Part shown: piece after piece, positions 1-8,388 of the stretch | Layout: each line of letters opens with the position of its first letter | Numbering within the stretch: the stretch's first letter is position 1 | Translations under genes and position numbers: made by a program | Notes under the pieces: generated by a model | What the model was told of the DNA's origin: nothing | What the model saw: only the letters and a program-made list of their open reading frames with translations | The model's database searches: none | NCBI GenBank assembly: GCA_964653285.1 | Contig: CAZZEX010000006.1 | Location: 1-64,000, forward strand | Length of the DNA stretch: 64,000 bases | Source of the DNA: CAZZEX01 sp964653285 | GTDB lineage: Bacteria > Chloroflexota > Anaerolineae > B4-G1 | Reading direction: 5' to 3'

Positions 1-2
1 TG

Positions 3-560
3 CCGGAGCACCCGGTCGAGCGGGATTGGGCCTACCTGTGGTCCTTCGCCACCATCATGCCGGGGATGTTCGAGACGGCCGACGTACTGGAGGGGCTGGG
101 GTTCCTGCGCCACCTGCGCTCCAAACCGACCATCTTCTCTCCTGGGCTGCTTGCCGTCTCGGTCGTGGTGGGAGTGGCTTCTGTGGCCATTCCGCCGTTG
201 TTGCCGCCCTCTGTCGCCCGCTACACCTTCGGCTGCGTCTGGCTTGGCTTTATCTTCTTGTTGGAGCCAATCAACATGCGGCTGGGCGCAGAGTCGGCGC
301 TGGCGGAGTGGGAACGTGGCGACCCACGCCGTGCGCTGCGGCTGCTGGCGGCCGGGATGATCGCCGGCTTCCTGTGGGAGTTCTGGAATTTCTGGGCCAC
401 CTCTGGTTGGCGTTACACGCTACCCTGGCCGCTCGATTTCGGCGTTCACTACTTCCGTATGCCGGTGTTGGGGCTGCTAGGCTTTCCCCCCTTCGCCTGG
501 GAGTGCTGGGCCATGTTCCAGTTGCTCAAGCGGGCGCTGCGCGGCGATGTGCTGTGGTAA
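3..560 (+). CDS. Membrane protein of unknown function (5' end outside window)
   Basis: The reading frame is open from base 3 without a start, so the N-terminus lies upstream of the window; about 185 residues are visible. It has several hydrophobic segments, including one with LLAVSVVVGVASVAIPPLL and one with GCVWLGFIFLLEPINM, and an aromatic motif LWEFWNFWATSGWRYTLP followed by a further hydrophobic C-terminal stretch. I recognise no characterised family. It is convergent with the minus-strand dehydrogenase operon ending at 604, separated by about 40 bases with no obvious terminator. A polytopic inner-membrane location is inferred from composition only. Confidence 0.6.
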   Translation, partial: PEHPVERDWAYLWSFATIMPGMFETADVLEGLGFLRHLRSKPTIFSPGLLAVSVVVGVASVAIPPLLPPSVARYTFGCVWLGFIFLLEPINMRLGAESALAEWERGDPRRALRLLAAGMIAGFLWEFWNFWATSGWRYTLPWPLDFGVHYFRMPVLGLLGFPPFAWECWAMFQLLKRALRGDVLW

Positions 561-603
561 AGTTGGCCGTATGCCTGGCTGATCTTGAGGGTGATTGCCA
601 GCG

Positions 604-1596
604 CTAATACCTCCGCCTGAAGAGCCCCTTGACCGTCTCCACTACCTGCTCCTCGCTGGGAATGGTCGCCAACTCCAGGGCCGTTGCCATAGGGATGGGT
701 ACGTCAATGCCCCCGATGCGCTTGACCGGTGCGTCAAGGTAATCGAACGCTTCGTCGGCGATGATGGCGGCAATCTCGGCCGTGACCCCGTAGCTCAGGT
801 ATCCTTCATCAATCACTACTGCCCGCTCCGTCTTCTTCACTGACTCGAGGATGGTATCTTTGTCTAGCGGCTTGAGGGTGCGCGGATCGACCACCTCCGC
901 GCTGATACCCTCCTCGGCCAGGATGTCGGCCGCGCCCAGGGCTACCTGGACCATGCTCGACGTGGCAACCAGCGTCACGGCGTCCCCGGCGCGCTTCACA
1001 TCCGCGACGCCCAGCGGGATGGTGTACTCGCTGCCCGGCACCGGTGCCTTAACGCCGTAACTCATCTTGTCCTCGAAAAAGATGACCGGGTTGTCGTCGC
1101 GGATGGCCGACTTGAGCAGGCCCTTGGCGTCGTAGGGTGTCGAGGGCAAGACCACCTTCAGGCCGGGCACGTGGGCCATCCACGCCTGCAGACTCTGCGA
1201 GTGTTGCGCGGCTGCTCCTCTACCGGCCCCCAACGTCGTGCGAATGACCAATGGCACCCTGGCCTGTCCACCAGTCATGTAGTGCATCTTCGCCGCCTGG
1301 TTGACGACTTGATCCATTGCCAGGGTCAGCAGGTCACTGAACATGATCTCTACGACCGGCCGCATGCCGGTCATAGCCGCACCCACTCCCAACCCAGCGA
1401 TGCCCGCCTCGGAGATGGGGGTATCCATCACCCGGTCCTTGCCGAATTCGTCCTGCAGCCCCTCAGTGACCTTAAACACACCGCCAGCGCGTCCGATGTC
1501 TTCGCCCATCAGAAAGACGGCGGGGTCACGGTTCAGTTCCTCGGCCAGCGCCTCGCGGATGGCCTCACATATGGTTAACTCTCGTGTCTCAGGCAT
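604..1596 (-). CDS. 2-oxoacid dehydrogenase E1 beta subunit (pyruvate/acetoin type)
   Basis: The 330-residue protein has the usual length and motifs of the E1 beta subunit of TPP-dependent 2-oxoacid (pyruvate, branched-chain or acetoin) dehydrogenases: GEDIGRAGGVFKVTEGL near residue 30, DTPISEAGIAGLGVGAAMTG near 58, the AAAQHSQSLQAW loop near 130 and the C-terminal transketolase-type domain with VVDPRTLKPLD. E1 alpha2beta2 decarboxylates the oxoacid and acylates E2 lipoate. Its start overlaps the E1 alpha stop by 8 bases, indicating translational coupling. It is the last gene of the minus operon starting near 10683. A second E1 pair lies at 19777-21748, and a possible partner E2 at 24944. Substrate cannot be read from sequence. 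Confidence 0.93.
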   Translation of the reverse strand: MPETRELTICEAIREALAEELNRDPAVFLMGEDIGRAGGVFKVTEGLQDEFGKDRVMDTPISEAGIAGLGVGAAMTGMRPVVEIMFSDLLTLAMDQVVNQAAKMHYMTGGQARVPLVIRTTLGAGRGAAAQHSQSLQAWMAHVPGLKVVLPSTPYDAKGLLKSAIRDDNPVIFFEDKMSYGVKAPVPGSEYTIPLGVADVKRAGDAVTLVATSSMVQVALGAADILAEEGISAEVVDPRTLKPLDKDTILESVKKTERAVVIDEGYLSYGVTAEIAAIIADEAFDYLDAPVKRIGGIDVPIPMATALELATIPSEEQVVETVKGLFRRRY

Positions 1597-2560
1597 AGAT
1601 ATGCTCCGTTAACTCGCTCAGGTCGGGCACGGGTGACCGGTTGACGAAGTCAATCGCTTCCTGCATCTCCGCCTCGACCCTCGCTTCGATCTCCTCTATC
1701 TCTGGCTCCGACAGTATCTTGTTCTCCAACAGCCAGGTCCGGAAACGCCCCGCGGGCTCTTCCTGCCAGTGAGCGTCCAGTTCCTCCTGGGTACGATAGC
1801 GGTGGCTAAAACCGACATCGCCCATATGGTGGCCTCTCAAGCGATAGGTGCGCGCTTCGATAAAGCCGGGTCCCTCACCAGTTCGGGCGCGGTCCACCGC
1901 TTCTTTGGCCGCTTCGTAGACAGCGACTACGTCGTTGCCATCCACCTGAGCCGTGGGCAACCCGAAGGCCGCCGCGCGTGCGCCGATGGGCTGGCTGGTG
2001 ACCGTCGCTTCGTCAAAGCGCGTATACTCGCCGAAGTGGTTGTTCTCGCACACGTAGATCACCGGCAACTTCCACAGGGCGGCCATGTTCATAACTTCCA
2101 TGAAGATGCCCTGGTTGGCCGCCCCATCGCCAAAGAAACAGACCGCCACCTGCCCCGAGTTTCGCTTCTTGGCCGACAGCGCCGCGCCTGTCGCAATGCC
2201 GAACCCCCCGCCGACGACCCCATTTGCGCCGAGGACGCCCAGGCTCAGGTCGGCAGCGTGCATGCTGCCTCCCTTGCCCTGGCAATAGCCGGTCGCCCGA
2301 CCGCACAGTTCCGCCAGTAAGCGTTTCGCGTCGCCCCCTTTGGCGATGAGGTGGCCGTGCCCCCGGTGTGTGCTGGTGATGTAGTCGTCGTCGTTCAGTG
2401 CCAGGCAAGCGCCGGTGGCAACTGCCTCCTCGCCAATGTAGAGATGAAGCAACCCAACGACGGTGCCTCGTTTGTACAGTTCCTCGGCGGTCTCCTCAAA
2501 ACGCCGGATGCGGCGCATGCGGTAGTACATTTCACGTAGCAACTCTTTGTCCAGTGTCAT
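1589..2560 (-). CDS. 2-oxoacid dehydrogenase E1 alpha subunit (pyruvate/acetoin type)
   Basis: The 323-residue protein is a full-length TPP-binding E1 alpha subunit. The TPP motif begins at GDGAANQGIF (about residue 165) and ends at YVCENN. Upstream are HLYIGEEAVATGA and the STHRGHGHLIAKGG region typical of acetoin/pyruvate dehydrogenase E1 alpha, and the C-terminal half has RTYRLRGHHMGD. It pairs with the overlapping E1 beta gene. In the family, the complex oxidatively decarboxylates 2-oxoacids (or cleaves acetoin) and transfers the acyl group to E2. The gene follows the LarA-type gene, so the operon may form or epimerise a hydroxyacid whose oxoacid feeds this enzyme; that link is inference. 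Confidence 0.93.
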   Translation of the reverse strand: MTLDKELLREMYYRMRRIRRFEETAEELYKRGTVVGLLHLYIGEEAVATGACLALNDDDYITSTHRGHGHLIAKGGDAKRLLAELCGRATGYCQGKGGSMHAADLSLGVLGANGVVGGGFGIATGAALSAKKRNSGQVAVCFFGDGAANQGIFMEVMNMAALWKLPVIYVCENNHFGEYTRFDEATVTSQPIGARAAAFGLPTAQVDGNDVVAVYEAAKEAVDRARTGEGPGFIEARTYRLRGHHMGDVGFSHRYRTQEELDAHWQEEPAGRFRTWLLENKILSEPEIEEIEARVEAEMQEAIDFVNRSPVPDLSELTEHIYA

Positions 2561-2623
2561 CTATTCCTCCACGTGCTGTGTCCATCCAGGTTCCAAGTTG
2601 TACCATTCCTACTCACCTGCCGG

Positions 2624-3880
2624 TTACCTCACAACCGGCAGCACAGAGCCACCATCCGGCATAACAGCCACGCTTGCACCGGGACCGACTTGGGCCAGCG
2701 CAGACTGCAGTGCCTCGTGAAGACTACTGCAGGGGTGGAATCCTATTGAGCGTGCGAAGTCTGTGGGCAGGGCAGAAACCAGATATATGGATGCCTGCTG
2801 CATGGCCCTTGCCACGGCCACCGCCTTGTGCCCTCCCAGCACGAACTCTTGCTGTGCGCGGGCCAGGATGGCGTCCGGGCCGCCGGGATCCTGCATCCAG
2901 GCTTCAAAGATACGGTTGCCCAGCCCTTCGCGACACTCGGCTACCAGCAGGATGATGCCGGCTGGTCGGACGATATGGCGGGCGTTGTCAAGTGCCTTCT
3001 GTGCTTGGTAGAGATTGATGTCCTTGGGGTAACCACCCGCACTGACCACTACCACATCAACCGGCCGCTTGACGGTCGCCCGCCCGAAGGCATCCAGCCG
3101 TGCACATCCCTCGCGATGAGCCGTCCGCGGCAGCCCGGCGACGGCGGTCACGACCCGCTTGGCCTCGCCCAGGATCACGTTCAAGATGAAGTGGACGCCT
3201 ACTATCTCACCGGCCTCTTCAATATCGTCACGCACCGGGTTTCCATCGAGGTTACCGGTTACTGCGCCTGGCTCGGTCATCATACGGTGATTGTGCTGAA
3301 TGGTATCGGTGCTGCACACGCCGGGGATGACGGCTTTGACGCCACCACTGTAGCCAGCAAAGTAATGGTACTCGATGGCTCCCAGACAGACGCGAATATC
3401 GGCGTCCAGCACTGGGCGAAAAATGGCGACCGGTGTCCCACGGCGGGTATGGCCAACTAGTTGCACATCAGTTGGGTCGGAGTCAATGCAACGCACACGC
3501 CGGTAGACCTCACTGCCCACCAGCCGTACTTGCTCCTCCCGGGTGTGGGGGCGGTGTGTGCCCAGCCCAAACACGACGGTGATGTCCTCGTCCCGCACAC
3601 CGCCCCGGTTGAGCTCATCGAGCATGGGGGGCAGGAGCCGGGCCGATGGGCAGGGGCGGGTCACGTCGCTGGTGATGACAGCAATCCGCTGTCCCGGTGA
3701 TACGAGATCCGCCAGCGGCGGGCTGCCGATGGGCCTGGTCAGGACGGATCGGATCAGCCTGGCCTCGTCTTGGGCGGGAAGGGTCCGGCCCGGCTCCAGG
3801 AGGAGAACACGCATTGCCGAGTCATCAATTTCCAGTGTAAGAGAGGAAAATCCGTACTTGAGAGATATCTTCAATGGCAT
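2624..3880 (-). CDS. LarA-family nickel-pincer racemase/epimerase-like protein
   Basis: The 418-residue protein has the layout of LarA (lactate racemase) family proteins, formerly DUF2088. Visible family signatures are GLGTHRPHTREEQ near residue 108, IEYHYFAGYSGGVKAVIPG near 170-188, where the Lys that anchors the nickel-pincer nucleotide is expected, and IQHNHRMM near 195. Family members racemise or epimerise 2-hydroxyacids such as lactate, malate or gluconate. The cofactor makers LarB, LarC and LarE are not in this window. The start abuts the stop of the upstream TIM-barrel gene, indicating one operon. A sugar-acid or hydroxyacid substrate is suggested by the transporter and isomerase-like neighbours, not shown. 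Confidence 0.85.
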   Translation of the reverse strand: MPLKISLKYGFSSLTLEIDDSAMRVLLLEPGRTLPAQDEARLIRSVLTRPIGSPPLADLVSPGQRIAVITSDVTRPCPSARLLPPMLDELNRGGVRDEDITVVFGLGTHRPHTREEQVRLVGSEVYRRVRCIDSDPTDVQLVGHTRRGTPVAIFRPVLDADIRVCLGAIEYHYFAGYSGGVKAVIPGVCSTDTIQHNHRMMTEPGAVTGNLDGNPVRDDIEEAGEIVGVHFILNVILGEAKRVVTAVAGLPRTAHREGCARLDAFGRATVKRPVDVVVVSAGGYPKDINLYQAQKALDNARHIVRPAGIILLVAECREGLGNRIFEAWMQDPGGPDAILARAQQEFVLGGHKAVAVARAMQQASIYLVSALPTDFARSIGFHPCSSLHEALQSALAQVGPGASVAVMPDGGSVLPVVR

Positions 3881-4687
3881 CTATGCAATCAGTTTAGTCC
3901 GGCGCAGAAAATCCATCACTGCCGCTGCGCGCACTGGCAGACTATTAGGGCTGAAGTCACCGCAGACCCAATACCCCCGGTAGCCTGTCTCGATGGTGGC
4001 TCGCAGGATCAGCCCCAGGTCTATATGGCCAGTGCCGAACAGTCCCCGATGATTCTCAAAGACGTGGACATGCCCCAGCCGGCCAGCGACTAGCCGGACC
4101 GGCCCATCCAGCGACGCCTCTTCGATGTTGATGTGGAAGGTGTCGAGCATGATCGTGAGCGCGGGCGACCCGACGCGGTCAATGACTTCCAGCACTTCGG
4201 CTGCCGTGTGGTTGTGTCCCACCTCGAAACGGTTGACCGGCTCCAGTACCAGAAGCACTCCCTTCGTCTCGGCGTACTCGGCCACCTCTCGCAGACACTC
4301 GACGGTGCGGGTATTGGCCGTCTCCCGATCTGGCTCATCACTCTTGAAGCCCTGCATCTGGCCGATGACGATCACCGATCCAAAACGTGCAGCCAGATCC
4401 ACGTGTGCCTTCAGGCGCTCGACCGCGCGTGCCCGGACCGATGCGTCGGGACTGGTGAGACACAGGTTCTCATCAAAATACGACGCACCCGTGGCAATAC
4501 TGCACAAGTGCAACCCGTGGTCGGCCAGCGACTTCCCCAGCCGGTCGACGTCCAGGCCGGCGGGGTCACCCAGGCCGATCTCAATGCCGTCGTATCCAAG
4601 GTGGGCCAGAACCGCCAGGTTTTCTTCAAAGCCTTCCCACGCCGGGTACTTGTGGGGTGGGTTGACCATAAATCCAATCTTGGGCAT
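3881..4687 (-). CDS. Sugar phosphate isomerase/epimerase-type TIM-barrel protein
   Basis: The protein of 268 residues belongs to the xylose-isomerase-like TIM-barrel superfamily. It shows a GYDGIEIGLG strand near residue 32, VLLVLEPVNRFEVGHNHT around 145 with the metal-ligand Glu, LTIMLDTFHINIEEAS around 180 with Asp and His ligands, HVHVFENHRG and the final YWVCGDFSP. These fit metal-dependent isomerases or epimerases acting on ketoses or inositol derivatives. An upstream ATG at 4699 is possible, but GGAGG ending 5 bases before the ATG at 4687 decides the start. It sits between the UroD-like gene and the LarA-type gene, with no gap to the latter. Confidence 0.85.
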   Translation of the reverse strand: MPKIGFMVNPPHKYPAWEGFEENLAVLAHLGYDGIEIGLGDPAGLDVDRLGKSLADHGLHLCSIATGASYFDENLCLTSPDASVRARAVERLKAHVDLAARFGSVIVIGQMQGFKSDEPDRETANTRTVECLREVAEYAETKGVLLVLEPVNRFEVGHNHTAAEVLEVIDRVGSPALTIMLDTFHINIEEASLDGPVRLVAGRLGHVHVFENHRGLFGTGHIDLGLILRATIETGYRGYWVCGDFSPNSLPVRAAAVMDFLRRTKLIA

Positions 4688-4776
4688 TCTTACCTCCATT
4701 CAGAGCCCCAGGAGCCGCCCGGCTTCACGTGCGGCTTTCGCTCCCGAGGACAAGGGCCGAAAGCAAAGCAGGAGTC

Positions 4777-5922
4777 TCAGTACTTGCCGTATTTCTGAAG
4801 GGTCTCCCACATAGCCATAAAGTTCTCCGGTGGGACGTCGGGCTGGGTGTTGTGGACCGTGGCAAAGATGAACCCACCGCCGGGGGCCAGGGCATCAATG
4901 CTGCGCTTCACATCGTCGCGCACCGCGTCCGGCGTGCCGGTGCCAAACACCCGCTGCGTATCAACGCCACCACCCCAGAAGACAAGGTCGTTGCCAAACT
5001 CCCGCTTGAGTTCAACCAAATCCATGCCAGTGGCGCTCTTTTGAACCGGGTTCAGAATATCTATGCCGGACTCGATCAAATCTCCGATGAGCGGTCGAAT
5101 AGCGCCGCAGGTGTGGAAGAATATCTTTACCGGCGCCTGTTTCCTGACGAATGAGAACAACCTGGTATGTCGAGGCTTGATGTATTTTCTGTAGGTATCC
5201 GGAGAGATAAGCAGCCGATGTTGGCCGGCCATGTCGTCGGCCTCCATAACCACGTCCACGTACTCACCCGCCTCGGCCAGAGCGTGTTCCCAGTAGGCCA
5301 TCTTCAACTCGACGACTTTGTCCATGACGTATTCAGCCATGACCGGGTTCAGCATAAAATCAGTGTAGTAGTTGACGAAATCTCGCAACCAGGAGTGCAT
5401 TTCAGTGATACCGGCACACAACCCGCCCAGGATGACAACCTTGCCCTGGTCGCGGACGGCTTTCGCCCGCTCTCGCAGCCCCTCGAAGCGCTGGGGGTCA
5501 GTGGAATCGGGCCAGACGTAGGCTTCGACGTCCCCGACCGTCTCGGCCTCAGCCAGCGGGTGACGGTACATGTCGTAATAGAAGCCGCCTTGTTTCGGCA
5601 TGTGCCAGTCTATACCCCACTCGTCGGTATAGGCGGTGTAATTGCCCTCATCACGGAATTCTAAGTTGTAGATGGCCGAAGAGCGCGGGGCCACGTTGCG
5701 GCAGTCGGTTTGCAGTCGTTCAGCCACATCCTCATCAACGGTGGCCAACTGCTGAATGAGATCGTCGATCCGGGTCTCTACGGCAGGCAGGCCCAGGTAC
5801 TCGCGCAGATCCTCGTAGGCAGTGACGTGGATCCCGGTTGCGCCGGTACCCCCCAGGTCGAAGGGCATCCGGTCGGGCTCCTGGTGATCGAGCGCCGTCA
5901 GAACACGCTCACGAGAATTCAT
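4777..5922 (-). CDS. UroD/MtaA-family protein (probable corrinoid methyltransferase type)
   Basis: The 381-residue protein belongs to the uroporphyrinogen decarboxylase superfamily, which includes the MtaA, MtbA and CmuA methyltransferases. It begins MNSRERVLTALDHQEPDR, a classic start for the catabolic subfamily, has DEWGIDWHMP near 100, and carries FFHTCGAIRPL near 275, giving the His-x-Cys zinc ligands known from MtaA/MtbA. Its C-terminus reads VFWGGGVDTQRVF then GGGFIFATVHNTQPDVP. True UroD function is unlikely because there are no heme genes nearby. GGGAGG 7 bases upstream supports this start over the ATG at 5946. A decayed paralogue lies at 24339-24771. Confidence 0.85.
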   Translation of the reverse strand: MNSRERVLTALDHQEPDRMPFDLGGTGATGIHVTAYEDLREYLGLPAVETRIDDLIQQLATVDEDVAERLQTDCRNVAPRSSAIYNLEFRDEGNYTAYTDEWGIDWHMPKQGGFYYDMYRHPLAEAETVGDVEAYVWPDSTDPQRFEGLRERAKAVRDQGKVVILGGLCAGITEMHSWLRDFVNYYTDFMLNPVMAEYVMDKVVELKMAYWEHALAEAGEYVDVVMEADDMAGQHRLLISPDTYRKYIKPRHTRLFSFVRKQAPVKIFFHTCGAIRPLIGDLIESGIDILNPVQKSATGMDLVELKREFGNDLVFWGGGVDTQRVFGTGTPDAVRDDVKRSIDALAPGGGFIFATVHNTQPDVPPENFMAMWETLQKYGKY

Positions 5923-6001
5923 CGGCAAGCCTCCCTTGGCGAACATTGCTACTGGCAGGATGAACAGAGTTCACCCACGAACTATAGCGCCGGCATAAGG
6001 C

Positions 6002-6042
6002 CAGGCCTCCTGGATAAGATGATGACTAACCCAGGAGGCCTG
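6002..6042 (-). promoter_or_regulatory. Intergenic 12-bp stem-loop after lipoprotein gene
   Basis: CAGGCCTCCTGG at 6002-6013 is perfectly complementary to CCAGGAGGCCTG at 6031-6042, with a 17-base loop. It lies between the end of the solute-binding lipoprotein gene and the next minus-strand gene. There is no T run on the minus side, so it is more likely an mRNA-stabilising or processing hairpin giving extra binding-protein mRNA than a full terminator. The other transporter operon has a comparable stem in the same position (14442-14479). Confidence 0.7.
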
Positions 6043-6111
6043 CCCTGCTCGTTGGCTGACGGTTCCTGGTGAAACACGTCACCTACGACGATATGTGCTG
6101 ACCTGGCTTGC

Positions 6112-7185
6112 CTACTCCGGCTTCTCGTGGAAGAAGTGGTCCACGTTCTCCGGGGTGCAGAACATAACGCCGGTGTCGGTGAGCGGCGGAACCTGGTACG
6201 GTAGCGAGGACGAGGCACTCCCCGGCGCGCCGGGGAAGGCCCCTCTTACCCAGTTGCCTTTCACGTGGTTGTACATATAGACCGTGGCCAGGTATAACTC
6301 CAGGAAGTTGCGCTGGACAGCGGTGGCGGCCATGGTCCCGTCCTTGATGAACTTGAGCATGCTGTCGTCCCGGTCCATGCCCATGATCAGGATCTCGCCA
6401 ACGCGGCCCATCTCGGTCACAGCGCGGGCGGCTGACTCACCGCCGGTAGCGTCCGTAGCGACGATCAGGTCAATCTCCGGATTGGCCTGGAGTGAGGCGG
6501 TGCACACTTGTGGGCCCACGGTGTAGTCGGCCTGGTCATTGACGATATCCACCACCTCGACAGTGCCAACCTCTTCAAAGGCTGCCATAAGGCCTGCCTT
6601 CCGGCTTTCGTGATTCTCCACGCCGGGGATGGTCATGATCAGGGCTTTGGCTTCCTTGCCCTTGAGCAGTTCATTGAGGACGAACTGGCCCTGCAGGTAG
6701 CCGCCGTTGTAGTTCTGCATGCCGATCAAGCCCAGCCGCCATCTCGTGTCGCGGATGTCCGAATTGAAGATCATCAGGGGTATGCCGGCTTCCATAGTCT
6801 TGCGGCAGGGGTCAACCAGTTGGTCTGGGTCCAGCGGGGTCATGATGATCGCGTCGGGCTTGCTGGCGATGACCTCCTCCATCATCGTAGCCTGATCGGC
6901 TCCGCTGAAATCAACCGGTCCCACCTCGGTGAAGTTGATGTTCAATTCCTTGCCGGCCGCTGTCCATCCCATCCTGGGGTCAATCCACCAGCCAATGTTG
7001 AACACACCGCCTACGAGGGCAAAATCAAGCGGTGCCGCTGGCTCCCCTTCGGGTTGGGACTCCTCTGGTGCTGCTGTGGGTGCAGGTGCGCAAGCACCCA
7101 GTACCCCGGCTGCTGCCAGGCCCACGCCCCCATACAGGCCGGCGCGCAGCACTTCTCGTCGAGAAAGAACCTGTTTGGTGCTCAT
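6112..7185 (-). CDS. Sugar-type ABC transporter substrate-binding lipoprotein
   Basis: The 357-residue precursor starts MSTKQVLSRREVLRAG, a twin-arginine-like n-region, followed by a hydrophobic segment and the lipobox LGAC with Cys at residue 32, then a Pro/Ala/Glu linker. The mature part is a periplasmic-binding-protein type 1 domain of the ribose/galactose group, with IMTPLDPDQLVDPCRK, IVATDATGGESAARAV and GMDRDD-type strands. It captures a small, probably sugar-like ligand outside the membrane and delivers it to the permease at 7313-8344. AAGGAGG lies 8 bases upstream of the start. Order ATPase, permease, lipoprotein suggests one operon. The ligand is unknown. Confidence 0.92.
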   Translation of the reverse strand: MSTKQVLSRREVLRAGLYGGVGLAAAGVLGACAPAPTAAPEESQPEGEPAAPLDFALVGGVFNIGWWIDPRMGWTAAGKELNINFTEVGPVDFSGADQATMMEEVIASKPDAIIMTPLDPDQLVDPCRKTMEAGIPLMIFNSDIRDTRWRLGLIGMQNYNGGYLQGQFVLNELLKGKEAKALIMTIPGVENHESRKAGLMAAFEEVGTVEVVDIVNDQADYTVGPQVCTASLQANPEIDLIVATDATGGESAARAVTEMGRVGEILIMGMDRDDSMLKFIKDGTMAATAVQRNFLELYLATVYMYNHVKGNWVRGAFPGAPGSASSSLPYQVPPLTDTGVMFCTPENVDHFFHEKPE

Positions 7186-7312
7186 CTCCTATACCTCCTT
7201 ACGGGTTACAATGGATTCAAGTGACTTATTGACCTGTTTCCGGATTTACTGGCAGCATTTTTGGGGCTATCACCTCCTTATGTTTCAGCACTATCTTTGC
7301 ACTGGCGGACAA

Positions 7313-8344
7313 TCAGCCACGTGCCGCCTGCCGCTTTGACCAGATGTCAACCACAACGGCCAGAATAAGCGCGACACCCTGAACAATACCCTGTGCATAG
7401 GGAGACACGCCCAGGAGTACCATGATGTCCATAATGAGTGCGATGAAGAAGAGGCCCAGGACGGAACCGACCACAGTTCCCTCGCCGCCGAACAGGCTAC
7501 AACCGCCGATCACGCACCCGGCGACGACCCGCAAAGGCACCGCTTCGTATGAGTTGGCGTAGGCCGCCCCCAGCCGGCCGGTGGAGACAATCCCGGCCAG
7601 GCCAGCCAGCAACCCTGCTGCCATGTAGGTAATTACCCGCACCCGAGTCACATTGATGCCCGACAGCATGGCTGCCCGGTCGCTACCGCCTACGAAATAC
7701 AGTTGACGGAACCACCGCCCACGGCGCATCATGATGTCGAAGACGACCGCCAACACGATCAGTATGACGGCCGGGACGGGGATGCCCAGGAAAACCCCTT
7801 GCCCAATGCCCCTGAAAGCATCGGGCAGGTTGAGCACTGGGCGCCCGGCCCACGTGGTAAGCGCGATCCCGCGCACAATCGTACCTGTAGCCAGGGTGGC
7901 GATCAGCGCGTTCACTCCAATCTTGGCGATGACCCAGGCGTTGAGCAGCCCCGCCAGCGTTCCGATAATCAGGCCAGCCAGTATGGCCACCGCGATGGGA
8001 ACGCCTGCGAGCAACAGAGCGGCGACCACCATACCACTGAGGGCCATATTGGACCCGACGGACAGGTCAAAGCCGCCGGAAACCAATAGCATGGTCATGC
8101 CGATGGCTACCATGCCCTCCATCGCGAACCCCAATAACACCGCCCGGATATTGGCCGATGAGCGAAAGCCAGGTTCGACGATGGACATGAAGACTATCAT
8201 GACCAACAGGATCGCGATCAAGAAGGCTTCCCGGACTCTGAGGATTCGGCCTAGCCAATACACAAGGCCCTGGCTCTCTTTTGCTGCGGGTTGACCTGTC
8301 ACGTGAACGTCGGCCAAGATGGCCCTGTTATTTATGGGATCCAT
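7313..8344 (-). CDS. Ribose-type ABC transporter permease
   Basis: The 343-residue protein is a BPD_transp_2 (RbsC-type) permease with about eight to ten hydrophobic segments. Diagnostic motifs include GGFDLSVGSNMALSGMVVA near residue 110, INAWVIAKIGVNALIATLAT-like sequence near 155, and GGCSLFGGEGTVVGSVLG near 285. It forms the membrane channel used by the ATPase encoded upstream (8389-9900) and the lipoprotein encoded downstream. GGAGG is 6 bases before the start. A 127-base gap to the lipoprotein gene contains a second strong Shine-Dalgarno near 7280 without an obvious gene. Confidence 0.92.
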   Translation of the reverse strand: MDPINNRAILADVHVTGQPAAKESQGLVYWLGRILRVREAFLIAILLVMIVFMSIVEPGFRSSANIRAVLLGFAMEGMVAIGMTMLLVSGGFDLSVGSNMALSGMVVAALLLAGVPIAVAILAGLIIGTLAGLLNAWVIAKIGVNALIATLATGTIVRGIALTTWAGRPVLNLPDAFRGIGQGVFLGIPVPAVILIVLAVVFDIMMRRGRWFRQLYFVGGSDRAAMLSGINVTRVRVITYMAAGLLAGLAGIVSTGRLGAAYANSYEAVPLRVVAGCVIGGCSLFGGEGTVVGSVLGLFFIALIMDIMVLLGVSPYAQGIVQGVALILAVVVDIWSKRQAARG

Positions 8345-8388
8345 ATCTGTCCTCCATGAGAGTTTTTTGTCGAGTAAGATGTGATGAG

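Noticed and set aside
4777..5922. Heme-pathway uroporphyrinogen decarboxylase (hemE)
   Set aside because: The MNSRERV start, His-x-Cys motif and catabolic neighbours fit the MtaA/CmuA branch, and no heme genes are near.
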